Source of the DNA: Glycomyces buryatensis
GTDB taxonomy: Bacteria > Actinomycetota > Actinomycetes > Mycobacteriales > Micromonosporaceae
Length of the DNA: 33,099 nucleotides
Assembly (NCBI RefSeq): GCF_004912275.1
Contig: NZ_STGY01000030.1
Coordinates: 1-33,099 of the forward strand
Reading direction: 5' to 3'
Below the pieces are notes generated by a model, which saw nothing but the letters and a program-made list of their open reading frames with translations, was not told where the DNA came from and searched no databases. This document shows positions 7,406 through 15,490 of the stretch, piece after piece; within the stretch, counting starts at the first letter, position 1, and each line of letters starts with the position of its first letter. A program made the translations under genes and the position numbers.

Positions 7406-8676
7406 GGGTGTTCTCCTTGGACGAGCAGCACGGGATTGCGCGGGGCCAGGCGGTGGCCGTCCCCGAGCGGCACGAGGTCGGAGACCTCGATGAGCTGAGC
7501 GGTGGCGCGCCATCCGGCGGCTTCGAGTCGCCGCATGGCCGGGGCGACGCGTTCGATGGTGGCCAGCGCGATCACGATCCGGTCCCGGCAGCGGGAGGCG
7601 GCGAGGTCGATGATCGGCTCCAGGTCGGGTCCTCCCCCGCCGATGAGGACGGCGTCGGGGTCGGGCAGCTTCGCCAGCGCGTCGGGCGCGGCGCCGTGGA
7701 CGGTCCCGATGCCGACACCGAAGGCGGCGGCATTGGCGCGGGCCCGTTCGAGCTGGGCGGCGTCCCGGTCCAGGGCGATGACGCCCGCCCCGAGCGCGGC
7801 GGCCTCTACGGCGGCACTGCCTGAGCCGCAACCGATGTCCCAAAGCAGGCGGCCGGGTCCGGGGCCGAGGGCGGCCAGCGCGGCGGCCCGGACGGCAGGT
7901 TTGGTGATCTGGCCGTCCCTGTGCTCGAAGTCCTCGACCGGACGTCCCCACTGGGTGGCGGCACGGGTGTGGGCGAGGGCCGTCGGCGAGGCCGCCGCGC
8001 TCGGGGCGGCTTCGGCGTTCATATTTCGCGTCTCGTCCAGCACGAGCATGACGTTCGGGTCCGCGAAGCTCCGCTTCGCGGCCTCGGTCAGGTCATAGCT
8101 CGTCACCGCTTCGTCCCGATGGCCCAGCCGCTCTGCGACCACCACTCGCCTGGGGCCGCAACCTGAATCGAGGAGCGCCTGCGCGATGACGGCCGGAGTG
8201 GTCCGGTCGTCGGTGAGGATCGCTACCTTCGCGCCGTGCAGGGCCGTCGCGAATGCCGGTCGCGGGTCGCGGCCGTGGGCGGACACGACCAAGGCGTCCT
8301 CCCAGGTCAGTCCGATTCGGGCGAAGGCTCCCGCCACCGAGGAGGCCGCGGGGTGGATTTCTATCGGGCGATCGATTTCGCCGAGGCGGCGGAGGATGCC
8401 GAACCAGCCGGGGTCGCCTGAGGCCAGGACCGCGACCGGGCCTGGCACCGCGCTGATCGCCTCGATCACCGCGTCCAGGTTCCCGGCGATGGGGATCGTG
8501 GCGATCCCGGCCGGAGAGTGGGCTTCCAGGTGGCGCTTGCCGCCCGCGACGGCGAGGACATCGGCCGGGATCGGCCGGGCCAGGTGCCCTGAAGGGTCGA
8601 CGCCGATGACGGTGACGGTGAACGGACTGCGGTCGTCACCTGAGGCGGAGGCGGGCAGGGCGGTCGGGCAGGTCAC
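7402..8676 (-). CDS. cobL: Precorrin-6Y C5,15-methyltransferase (decarboxylating), CbiE-CbiT fusion
   Basis: The 424-residue protein methylates C5 and C15 and decarboxylates the C12 acetate side chain. The N-terminal CbiE domain, about 18-215, holds VLASGDPGWFGIL and the family string VVSAHGRDPRPAF. The C-terminal CbiT domain, about 243-424, has TQWGRPVEDFEHRDGQITK and the SAM-binding loop LLWDIGCGSGSAAVE at 277-291. The GTG at 8676 forms GTGA with the cbiD stop; an ATG four codons earlier at 8688 is possible. It lies between cbiD and cbiG-cobJ in an unbroken chain of overlaps. Confidence 0.93.
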   Translation of the reverse strand: MTCPTALPASASGDDRSPFTVTVIGVDPSGHLARPIPADVLAVAGGKRHLEAHSPAGIATIPIAGNLDAVIEAISAVPGPVAVLASGDPGWFGILRRLGEIDRPIEIHPAASSVAGAFARIGLTWEDALVVSAHGRDPRPAFATALHGAKVAILTDDRTTPAVIAQALLDSGCGPRRVVVAERLGHRDEAVTSYDLTEAAKRSFADPNVMLVLDETRNMNAEAAPSAAASPTALAHTRAATQWGRPVEDFEHRDGQITKPAVRAAALAALGPGPGRLLWDIGCGSGSAAVEAAALGAGVIALDRDAAQLERARANAAAFGVGIGTVHGAAPDALAKLPDPDAVLIGGGGPDLEPIIDLAASRCRDRIVIALATIERVAPAMRRLEAAGWRATAQLIEVSDLVPLGDGHRLAPRNPVLLVQGEHP

Positions 8677-9959
8677 GGCCGCCTCCATATGTCCGGGTCG
8701 GTGCCCGTGGGGGCCAGGCGCTGCGGGGCGTGGGTGCTCCAGGCGACCGGTTTCAGGTCGTCGAAGTCCACCAGGACGGCGTCGACCTCCAGTTCGCCGC
8801 CGTTGTGCTTCGCCCAGGCGGCCAGGTTGATCGCCACGTCGTCGCAGAGCGTGTCGCCCGCCGCCTCCAGCAGGCCGGCCCGGGACCACAGTTCGTAGGC
8901 GTGTCGGCCGGTATTGGCCTCCCCCACCTGCTGCGCCAGTTCGGGGTCGCCGCCCGCGCGGGCGGTGACCTCGGCCAGGTAGCCGGTGTCCACTCTGGAC
9001 TTCGTGTAGTGGGTCATCATGACGCCCGCACCGAGTTTCGCCAGCTTCCCCGCCATCCCGACGAACACGAGCCGCCGCAGTCCGGCCTCGACGCAGCGTT
9101 CGACCGCCGCTCCGGTGAAGTCGCCGACCTCCGTGAAGCACACCTCGTCGAGGCCGGGCATGAGGCCGATCGCGGCGCGCTCGGTGCGCCCGCCGGTGGT
9201 CAGGACGCAAGTGTCGTTCCCGGCGGCGGCCATGACGTCGACCGCCTGGAGCACCGAGGCCCGCCAGGCCGCCGTCGAGAAGGGACGGACGATGCCGGTG
9301 GTGCCGAGGATCGAGATGCCGCCCATGATTCCCAAGCGGGCGTTGGTGGTCCGTTTGGCCATTCGCTCGCCTTCGGGGACCGACACGACCACGTCCACGC
9401 CGCGCCGACGGTAGGGATCGCAGACCTCTTCGACCGTTATGCGGATCATCTGGCGCGGGGTGCCGTTGATGGCGGGCCCGCCGACCTCGAGTCCGAGGCC
9501 CGGCCTGGTCACCACGCCGACGCCCTCGCCGCCGTAGAGGTGCACGCCGGGCTCATTGCTCCAGGCGACCGTGGCGGTCAGGTGCGCGCCGTTGGTGACG
9601 TCGGGGTCATCCCCGGCGTCCTTGACGACCACCGCTTCGGCCGTGTCCCCGATGGTCTCGCAACGGTCGACGTCGAACTGGACGCGGCGGCCGATCGGCA
9701 GCCACACGTCGACCTTCTCGCTGCGTTTGCCGGTGGCGAGCAGCAGGACCGCGGCCTTCGCGGCGGCGGTGGCGCAGGCGCCCGTGGTGAAGCCGGTCCG
9801 CAGGGCCTTGCCGTCCCGGACCTTCGCGGTTCGCGGCAGGTCCGGTTCGACCAGGTCGCGCGGGGCCGCCGGGGGCGGCGAGGACCGCTCCACGTGCAAT
9901 GGCCCGGCCTTGGCCCGCTTGGGGAGCCGGGACGGGAAGGAGCGCGGCCCGCCGCTCAC
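8673..9959 (-). CDS. cbiD: Cobalt-precorrin-5B C1-methyltransferase CbiD
   Basis: The 428-residue protein methylates C1 in the cobalt-first pathway, the job that CobF does in the aerobic route. The hallmark TGFTTGACATAAAKAA lies about 58 residues in, followed by NEPGVHLYGGEGVGVVTRPGL in pieces, GIMGGISILGTTGIVRP, and VFVGMAGKLAKLGAGVMMTH. The GTG at 9959 shares GTGA with the cobM stop and was chosen for that reason. The ~50-residue Pro/Arg/Lys-rich stretch before the first conserved motif is longer than I expect for the family, so a later start such as the GTG at 9893 cannot be excluded. Confidence 0.92.
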   Translation of the reverse strand: MSGGPRSFPSRLPKRAKAGPLHVERSSPPPAAPRDLVEPDLPRTAKVRDGKALRTGFTTGACATAAAKAAVLLLATGKRSEKVDVWLPIGRRVQFDVDRCETIGDTAEAVVVKDAGDDPDVTNGAHLTATVAWSNEPGVHLYGGEGVGVVTRPGLGLEVGGPAINGTPRQMIRITVEEVCDPYRRRGVDVVVSVPEGERMAKRTTNARLGIMGGISILGTTGIVRPFSTAAWRASVLQAVDVMAAAGNDTCVLTTGGRTERAAIGLMPGLDEVCFTEVGDFTGAAVERCVEAGLRRLVFVGMAGKLAKLGAGVMMTHYTKSRVDTGYLAEVTARAGGDPELAQQVGEANTGRHAYELWSRAGLLEAAGDTLCDDVAINLAAWAKHNGGELEVDAVLVDFDDLKPVAWSTHAPQRLAPTGTDPDIWRRP

Positions 9960-10726
9960 GCCGCCCTCGCGGGCCGGTAGGTGTGGGCGAACGTCGGCGA
10001 GTAGAGGTGGCTGCGGGTGCCCTCGGCGCCGAGCGCGGGCCCGACCAGCACCAGCGTGTGCATGGTGACCTGCATGGCGCGCACGGTCTTCGCGAGCTCG
10101 TCGAGGCGGCAGGTCTCGATGCGTTCCTCCGGCCAGGAGACGCGGTAGCCGATGACGCAGGGCGTCTCGGGCGCGTATCCGCCCGCGAGGAGTTCGGACT
10201 GGAGCTTCTTCGGCCGGGACGCGGAGAGGAACAGCGCGAGGGTCGTGCCGTGGCGGGCGAACGAGGCCAGGTCCTCGCCCTCGGGCATGGGAGTGCGCGT
10301 CGCCATCCGGGTCATGACGACCGACTGCGCCACTTCGGGAATGGTCAGTTCGCGGCAGACCGCGGCGGCGGTCGCGGCCACCGAGGTCACTCCCGGGACC
10401 ACCTCGACGTCGAGGTCGAAGGCGCTGACGGCCTCCAGCTGCTCCTGCATGGCTCCGTATATCGACGGGTCGCCCGAGTGGAGCCGGACGACCGTCAGGC
10501 CCTCGGCCTCGGCCCGGCGGTAGACGTCGAGGACGTCTTCGAGGGTCATCTCCTTGGAGTCGTGCACCTCGGCCCCGGGCCTGGCGTGGGCGAGCACGTC
10601 CTCGTGGACGAGGCTCGACGCCCACACCACGACATCGGCCTCGCCGATCACCTTGGCCGCGCGCACGGTCAGCAGGTCGGGCGCGCCCGGCCCGGCCCCC
10701 ACGAACCAGATTTTCGCTCTGCTCAT
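9956..10726 (-). CDS. cobM: Precorrin-4 C11-methyltransferase
   Basis: This 256-residue SAM-dependent tetrapyrrole methylase adds the C11 methyl. It starts with the glycine-rich loop WFVGAGPGAPDLLTV and continues with VVRLHSGDPSIYGAM, VVPGVTSVAATAA, and MTRMATRTPMPEGEDL, which separates CobM/CbiF from its paralogues. The ATG overlaps the cobI stop in ATGA, and the stop overlaps the cbiD start. Normal length, with no oddities seen. The same enzyme serves the cobalt-first route as CbiF. Confidence 0.95.
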   Translation of the reverse strand: MSRAKIWFVGAGPGAPDLLTVRAAKVIGEADVVVWASSLVHEDVLAHARPGAEVHDSKEMTLEDVLDVYRRAEAEGLTVVRLHSGDPSIYGAMQEQLEAVSAFDLDVEVVPGVTSVAATAAAVCRELTIPEVAQSVVMTRMATRTPMPEGEDLASFARHGTTLALFLSASRPKKLQSELLAGGYAPETPCVIGYRVSWPEERIETCRLDELAKTVRAMQVTMHTLVLVGPALGAEGTRSHLYSPTFAHTYRPARAA

Positions 10727-11436
10727 GGACGTTCCTCTCGTTCGGGGGTGATGATGACGGTCGAGAGGTACGGGGCGGGCGTGTGCGGCACCTCGGTGCG
10801 GACGTCCTCGTCGGCGTGGCCCAGGTGCGCGCCGAACACGGCGCGGTCCAGCGCCCCGGCCTCCTCCAACACGGTCCTGATCTCCGGGAGCTTCCGGCCG
10901 CCCTTGTAGAGGACGACGGTCCCGCCCGCGTCGACGGCGTCGCGGATGCGGGCGGTCCCGGCGGTGATCGGCATGAGGTGGAGCGGCTCGTCGTGCTCAC
11001 ACAGCACCGTGCCGGTGCGGGAGGCCAGGTCCTGCATCGCCGTGATGCCCGGGACCGTCCGCACGACGGCGTCGGGGACGAGGCGGCGGACCTCGCGGGC
11101 CAGATAGGCGAAGGTGGAGTAGACGTTCGGGTCGCCGATGGTCGCGAACGCGGCGGTGCCTCCGGCGGCGACGACGTCGGCGACCTTGTCGGCCGCCCTG
11201 GCCCAGGCGATGTCCCGGTGCTCCCTGTCGAGTTCGAACACCAGGCGGTGGATCGGCTTGTCATGCGGCACATGGTGGGCCACCACCCGTTCGGCGTAGC
11301 CGGGCTCGTCCGGGGACGAGGAGGCCGCGACGGGCACGAAGACGCGGTCGGCCCGCAGCAGGGCGTCGCGTCCCTTGACGGTGATGAGGTCGGGGTCGCC
11401 GGGTCCGGTGCCGACGCCGATGAGGGTTCCGCTCAT
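10723..11436 (-). CDS. cobI: Precorrin-2 C20-methyltransferase
   Basis: The 237-residue SAM-dependent methylase adds the C20 methyl to precorrin-2 or cobalt-factor II. The N-terminus GVGTGPGDPDLITVKG, the segment ATIGDPNVYSTF, and VPGITAMQDLASRTG are as expected for CobI/CbiL. The ATG at 11436 is preceded at 7 nt by a full AGGAGG, the strongest ribosome-binding site inside the operon after cobQ; this fits its position after a 31-nt gap rather than an overlap. The perfect inverted repeat across the cobB stop lies just upstream, so this gene may be partly uncoupled from those before it. The upstream in-frame extension to 11511 reads through that repeat and is not needed. Confidence 0.94.
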   Translation of the reverse strand: MSGTLIGVGTGPGDPDLITVKGRDALLRADRVFVPVAASSSPDEPGYAERVVAHHVPHDKPIHRLVFELDREHRDIAWARAADKVADVVAAGGTAAFATIGDPNVYSTFAYLAREVRRLVPDAVVRTVPGITAMQDLASRTGTVLCEHDEPLHLMPITAGTARIRDAVDAGGTVVLYKGGRKLPEIRTVLEEAGALDRAVFGAHLGHADEDVRTEVPHTPAPYLSTVIITPEREERP

Positions 11437-11467
11437 GTTGCTGCCTCCTGTGCGAGTGCGGATGTCA

Positions 11468-11518
11468 CTAGTGGGTGGCCGGTGGTGCCGGGTGAGGCTG
11501 GCTCCGGCCACCCACTAG
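11468..11518 (-). repeat. Perfect 15-bp inverted repeat spanning the cobB stop codon
   Basis: Arms CTAGTGGGTGGCCGG at 11468-11482 and its exact complement CCGGCCACCCACTAG at 11504-11518 flank a 21-nt loop. As RNA on the minus strand this gives a 15-bp GC-rich stem that includes the cobB TAG stop and ends 31 nt before the cobI ATG. No T-tract follows. It could be an intrinsic terminator of the U-less actinobacterial kind, an attenuator or a processing/stability element; the sequence does not decide. Confidence 0.75.
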
Positions 11519-12832
11519 CGACCGTGCCATCTCGGGCACGGCGGCCCAGGCGGTATGGAGATAACTGGCGCAGAGATTCGGGCGGGCGAAGCCCTCAGGC
11601 TCTCCCCCGTCGATCGTCCAGGCGGGGTTCGCCCCGGCGCGCGGACGGACGGTGGTGCGGTGGAACTCGTGACCGCGCACCTCGGTCCCCTGCCGCCCGA
11701 GGGGGTTCGGGCCCGCGATCCGGGCGGTGCGGTAGCCGAGGGTGAGCCGCTCGGTGAACTCGGCCTCGGCATCGATGAGCCCGACCAGCTCGTGCCCGTC
11801 CAGGCTGCGGCACAGATACAGCAGGCCGCCGCATTCGGCGACGATCGCGCCGCCGCGCCCGGCCAGGTCCCGCAGCTCGCGGGCCAGACCGGCGTTGGCG
11901 CCGAGTTCGGCCGCATAGACCTCCGGGAAACCGCCGCCGAGATAGACCGCGCCGGTCCCCTCGGGCAGGGCTTCGTCGCGCAGCGGATCGAAGTCGGCGA
12001 CCTCGGCACCGACACCGGCCAGCAGCTCCCGGTGCTCGGCGTAGACGAACGTGAACGCCGGGCCTCCCGCGACGGCGACCACCGGTCGGCCGGGCACTGG
12101 CCGGGTCTCGGGGCGCCACGGTTCAGCGTCGAGATCCGGTGCGGTGCGGGCGATGCGCAGCACCGCATCCACGTCCACGCCGTCGCCGACGGTGCGGCCC
12201 AGGGACTCCACGAAGGCCAGCGCCTCCGGCCGCCGTTCGGCGACCGGCACCAGGCCCAGGTGCCGCGACGGCGTCTCCAGCCCCGCGCCGCGCCGCAGCA
12301 CCCCGACCACCGGTATTCCCAACGGCGCCAGCGCCTCCCGAAGGATCGCCTCATGCCGTGGGGACGCCACTCGGTTGAGCACGATGCCGGCCACCCGGAT
12401 CGTCGGGTCGAAGCTCGCGAAGCCGTGGACCTCGGCGGCGACCGAGCGCGACTGCGAGGACGCGTCGACCACCAGGATCACCGGGGCGTCGAGCAGCCGG
12501 GCTACGTGCGCGGTGGAGGCCTCGTCGGTCCCGCCCCTGCCGTCGAACAGACCCATGACGCCCTCGATGACCGAGACGTCGGCACCGTCGGCGCCGTGCA
12601 GGAACAGCGGCGCGATCAGGTCGGGGCCGTGCATGAACGCGTCGAGATTGCGCGGCGCTCGGCCGCAGGCGAGCGCGTGATAGCCGGGGTCGATGAAGTC
12701 CGGCCCGACCTTGTGGCCGGAGACCTTCAGCCCCTTGGCGGCCAGCGCGGCCATGAGCCCGGTGGCCACGGTGGTCTTTCCGACGCCCGAGCGGGTCCCG
12801 GCGACGACGACGCGCGGCGCGGTCCTCACCAT
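11468..12832 (-). CDS. cobB: Cobyrinate / hydrogenobyrinate a,c-diamide synthase
   Basis: The 454-residue glutamine-dependent amidotransferase converts the a and c carboxylates to amides using ATP. The N-terminal ATP domain carries AGTRSGVGKTT at 11-21, GHKVGPDFIDPGYH near 38-51 and EGVMGLFDGRGGTDEAST. The C-terminal class I glutaminase domain has ECGGLLYL with the nucleophile Cys near residue 331, and ASYLHTAW near the end. The ATG at 12832 overlaps the cobO stop by 7 nt; a GTG at 12829 is the alternative. The last ~15 codons fall in the perfect inverted repeat, so the tail sequence is shaped by that element. Confidence 0.95.
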   Translation of the reverse strand: MVRTAPRVVVAGTRSGVGKTTVATGLMAALAAKGLKVSGHKVGPDFIDPGYHALACGRAPRNLDAFMHGPDLIAPLFLHGADGADVSVIEGVMGLFDGRGGTDEASTAHVARLLDAPVILVVDASSQSRSVAAEVHGFASFDPTIRVAGIVLNRVASPRHEAILREALAPLGIPVVGVLRRGAGLETPSRHLGLVPVAERRPEALAFVESLGRTVGDGVDVDAVLRIARTAPDLDAEPWRPETRPVPGRPVVAVAGGPAFTFVYAEHRELLAGVGAEVADFDPLRDEALPEGTGAVYLGGGFPEVYAAELGANAGLARELRDLAGRGGAIVAECGGLLYLCRSLDGHELVGLIDAEAEFTERLTLGYRTARIAGPNPLGRQGTEVRGHEFHRTTVRPRAGANPAWTIDGGEPEGFARPNLCASYLHTAWAAVPEMARSLVGGRSQPHPAPPATH

Positions 12833-13422
12833 TCGATGCCCTTCTGGCCCCGCCAGCCCTGGTCGAGGGGGTGCTTGACCTTCGTCATCTCGGTGACCAG
12901 GTCGGCGGCGTCGATGAGCTCTTGCGGGGCGTCCCGGCCGGTGATCATGACGTACTGCCAGCCGGTCCGGTTCTTCAGTACCTCGACGACTTCGGCGGTG
13001 TCGACCCAGCCCCACTTCATCGGGTAGGTGAATTCGTCGAGGAGGTAGAAGCGGTAGCGTTCCTCGGCGAGGCAGCGCTTGACCTCCTCCCAGCCCTCGC
13101 GGGCCAGGTCGGCCGACTCGGCGGGGTCGCGGGAGGTCCAGGACCAGCCGTCGCCCATCTTGAACCAGTCGATCCCGCCGAGCTTCTCGGCGGCGGCCTG
13201 CTCGCCGACCCGCCATTTCCCCGATTTCACGAACTGGAACACGGCGATGGGCCAGTCCTGGCTCCAGGCGCGCATCATCATGCCGAAGGCGGCGGTGGAC
13301 TTGCCCTTGCCCTTGCCGGTGTGGACCATGAGCAGCGGCGTCTCGCGTTTGCGGCGCCGCGGCTGGGTGTCGGCGGTGGCCTCGGCGGTGGCCCCGTCGT
13401 ACTGGCTCTTCTGTTCGGTCAT
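12826..13422 (-). CDS. cobO: Cob(I)yrinic acid a,c-diamide adenosyltransferase
   Basis: The 198-residue enzyme transfers the adenosyl group of ATP to Co(I). It has the CobO/BtuR P-loop HTGKGKGKST at about 34-43, then QFVKSGKWRVGE, YLLDEFTYPMKWGWV, and the C-terminal KVKHPLDQGWRGQKGIEW. The ATG at 13422 lies 10 nt after the chlID stop with AAGGGG upstream. The first ~25 residues are polar and unconserved. The enzyme needs Co(I); no flavin reductase (CobR) is present nearby, so the operon ferredoxin might help, which is conjecture. Confidence 0.94.
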   Translation of the reverse strand: MTEQKSQYDGATAEATADTQPRRRKRETPLLMVHTGKGKGKSTAAFGMMMRAWSQDWPIAVFQFVKSGKWRVGEQAAAEKLGGIDWFKMGDGWSWTSRDPAESADLAREGWEEVKRCLAEERYRFYLLDEFTYPMKWGWVDTAEVVEVLKNRTGWQYVMITGRDAPQELIDAADLVTEMTKVKHPLDQGWRGQKGIEW

Positions 13423-13432
13423 GGGTGCCCCT

Positions 13433-15490
13433 TCAGCGGCCGGTGGCGAGTCGAATGGTGCGGGCCAGCGAGCCCGACGCGAAGTCCTGGAGTTCGACGT
13501 GGGGCGCGCCCAGGTTGCGGGCGAGTTCACCGGCCAGGCCGGTACGCACGAAGCCGGACTCGGTGTCGATGACCAGGGCGGGGATGTCCTTGGCGGCCAA
13601 GAGATTCGCGGCCCGGTGGGCCTCGCCGACGGCACCGGTCCCCGCATTGGCGCGTCCGTCGGTGACGGTGACGAGGAGGGGCCGGCGGTCGGGGTCGCGG
13701 CGGGCGTGGCGTTCGATGACGTCGGCGGCGCGGAGCAGCCCGGCGGCGAGCGGGGTGCGCCCGCCCGTGGGGAGGACGGCGAGGCGGCGGTCGGCGAGTT
13801 CGACTCCGGCGGTGGGAGGCAGGACGGTCTCGGCGTCCTTGCCGCGAAAGGTGACCAGGGAGACGAGGTCGCGGCGCTGGTAGGCGTCGAACAGGAGTGA
13901 GCGGATGGCGCCCTTGACGGCGCCCATACGGCGGCGCGCGCCCATCGACCCCGAGGCGTCGACGCAGAGGACGATGAGGTGGCCCTGTTTGCCGGCGCGG
14001 TCGTAGTGCCGGATGTCGGTTCGGTGGATGCCTTTGGACGCCATGCCGTTTCGCGCGGCGGCCGCAATGAGCGTCGGGGATAGCGCCAGGTCGGCGGCTC
14101 TCGGCGACTCCCCCGCCCGCAGTGCCCTGGACCTGGCCGCCGCGCCTCGCCTGCTCTTGCCGCGGCTGCGCCTGCCCGACGCGCCGAGTCGGCGCCCGGG
14201 CGCGGTGATCAGGCTCGGCGCGGCCGCTGCCGTCGCCGCTTCGACCCGGTTCTGCGGGGCCGGGGCGTGATCGGTGGTGCGGCCCTCCTGCGGTTGGCCT
14301 GGGGATTCGGGCTGGTCGGATCGGGTCTCGGGCGGCGGCCCGGCCTGGCGGTCCTGCCGCCGTCCATCGGCCTCGCGGCCGTCACCGTTCGGCGGTGGGC
14401 CGGTCGGGTCGGGCCCGTCGCCATCGGGGCCATCGCCGTCGGGTCCGTCCTGATCCGGGCCCTCGTCGGGGTCGTCCGCTTGCGGCGGTTCGGGATCGTC
14501 GTCGCCCAGCAGGCGGTCCAGCTCGTCCTCGTCGATCCCCGGATCGTCGAAGGGCCCGCGCCGCCGCCGGTGCGGCAGCGCCAGCAGGCAGGCCTCGCGG
14601 ACGTCCTCGCGGGTCACCTCGGTCCGCCCGTTCCAGGCGGCCAGTGCCTTCGCGGTGCGGGCGGTGACGATGTCGGCGCGCATGCCGTCGACGCCGAATC
14701 CGGCGCACACTTCGGCGATCCGCACCAGCCATCCGTCCGAGAGCACGACCCGGGCGCGCAGATCCGTCGCCTTGATCAACCGCTCGGCCAATTGCTTCTC
14801 TTCGGCCGCAAAGCGTTCGGCGAAGGTTTCGGAGTGCGAGTCGTAGCTGAGGCGGCGACGCACCACCTCGGCGCGTTCGGACGCGTCCGAGGGGGCGGCG
14901 ACCTCGACGGTCAGCCCGAACCGGTCGAGCAGCTGCGGCCGCAGCTCGCCCTCCTCGGGGTTCATGGTGCCGACCAGTTGGAACTCGGACGGGTGGGTGA
15001 CCGAGACGCCTTCGCGCTCAACGTGATTGACGCCCATGGCTGCGGCGTCGAGCAGCACGTCGACGAGGTGGTCGTCCAGCAGGTTGACCTCGTCCACATA
15101 GAGCAGCCCCCGGTGGGCCCGCGCAAGGAGGCCCGGCTGGAAGCTGCGCACGCCGTCCTTCAGGGCCCGTTCGAGGTCGATCGAGCCGATGAGGCGGTCC
15201 TCCGAGGCGCCTACGGGCAGCTCCACGAGCGGCGTCCGCATCGTCTTGACCTCGGCTTCCTCGCCGGCGGGGCAGAGGTCGGCGGGTTGGTCGACCGGGC
15301 AGTTGTACTCGCAGCCGGCGCGGCTCAGGAGGTCCGGCAGGAGGGCGGCGAGGCCGCGCACGGCCGTGGATTTGGCCGAGCCCTTGGAGCCGCGCACGAG
15401 GACGCCGCCGATGCGGGGGTCGACCGCGCCGAGCAGCAGGGCGGTCGTCAGACGGTCCTGACCGACGATGGCGCTGAACGGGTAGTTCAC
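13433..15490 (-). CDS. chlID: Cobaltochelatase small subunit, ChlI-ChlD fusion (AAA+ and VWA)
   Basis: The 685-residue protein is a magnesium-chelatase-like ATPase partner for CobN. The N-terminal AAA+ domain, about 1-300, carries GSKGSAKST (Walker A, 34-42), the RGLLYVDEVNLLDDH Walker B region, and NPEEGELRPQLLDRF. An acidic Asp/Gly/Pro-rich linker of about 130 residues with repeated GPDGD units follows, then a basic patch, then a VWA domain with the MIDAS motif DASGSMG near residue 510. In alphaproteobacteria the same jobs are done by CobS/CobT of the chelatase; this fused form is usual in actinobacteria. The ATG overlaps the cobN stop (ATGA). Confidence 0.93.
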   Translation of the reverse strand: MNYPFSAIVGQDRLTTALLLGAVDPRIGGVLVRGSKGSAKSTAVRGLAALLPDLLSRAGCEYNCPVDQPADLCPAGEEAEVKTMRTPLVELPVGASEDRLIGSIDLERALKDGVRSFQPGLLARAHRGLLYVDEVNLLDDHLVDVLLDAAAMGVNHVEREGVSVTHPSEFQLVGTMNPEEGELRPQLLDRFGLTVEVAAPSDASERAEVVRRRLSYDSHSETFAERFAAEEKQLAERLIKATDLRARVVLSDGWLVRIAEVCAGFGVDGMRADIVTARTAKALAAWNGRTEVTREDVREACLLALPHRRRRGPFDDPGIDEDELDRLLGDDDPEPPQADDPDEGPDQDGPDGDGPDGDGPDPTGPPPNGDGREADGRRQDRQAGPPPETRSDQPESPGQPQEGRTTDHAPAPQNRVEAATAAAAPSLITAPGRRLGASGRRSRGKSRRGAAARSRALRAGESPRAADLALSPTLIAAAARNGMASKGIHRTDIRHYDRAGKQGHLIVLCVDASGSMGARRRMGAVKGAIRSLLFDAYQRRDLVSLVTFRGKDAETVLPPTAGVELADRRLAVLPTGGRTPLAAGLLRAADVIERHARRDPDRRPLLVTVTDGRANAGTGAVGEAHRAANLLAAKDIPALVIDTESGFVRTGLAGELARNLGAPHVELQDFASGSLARTIRLATGR

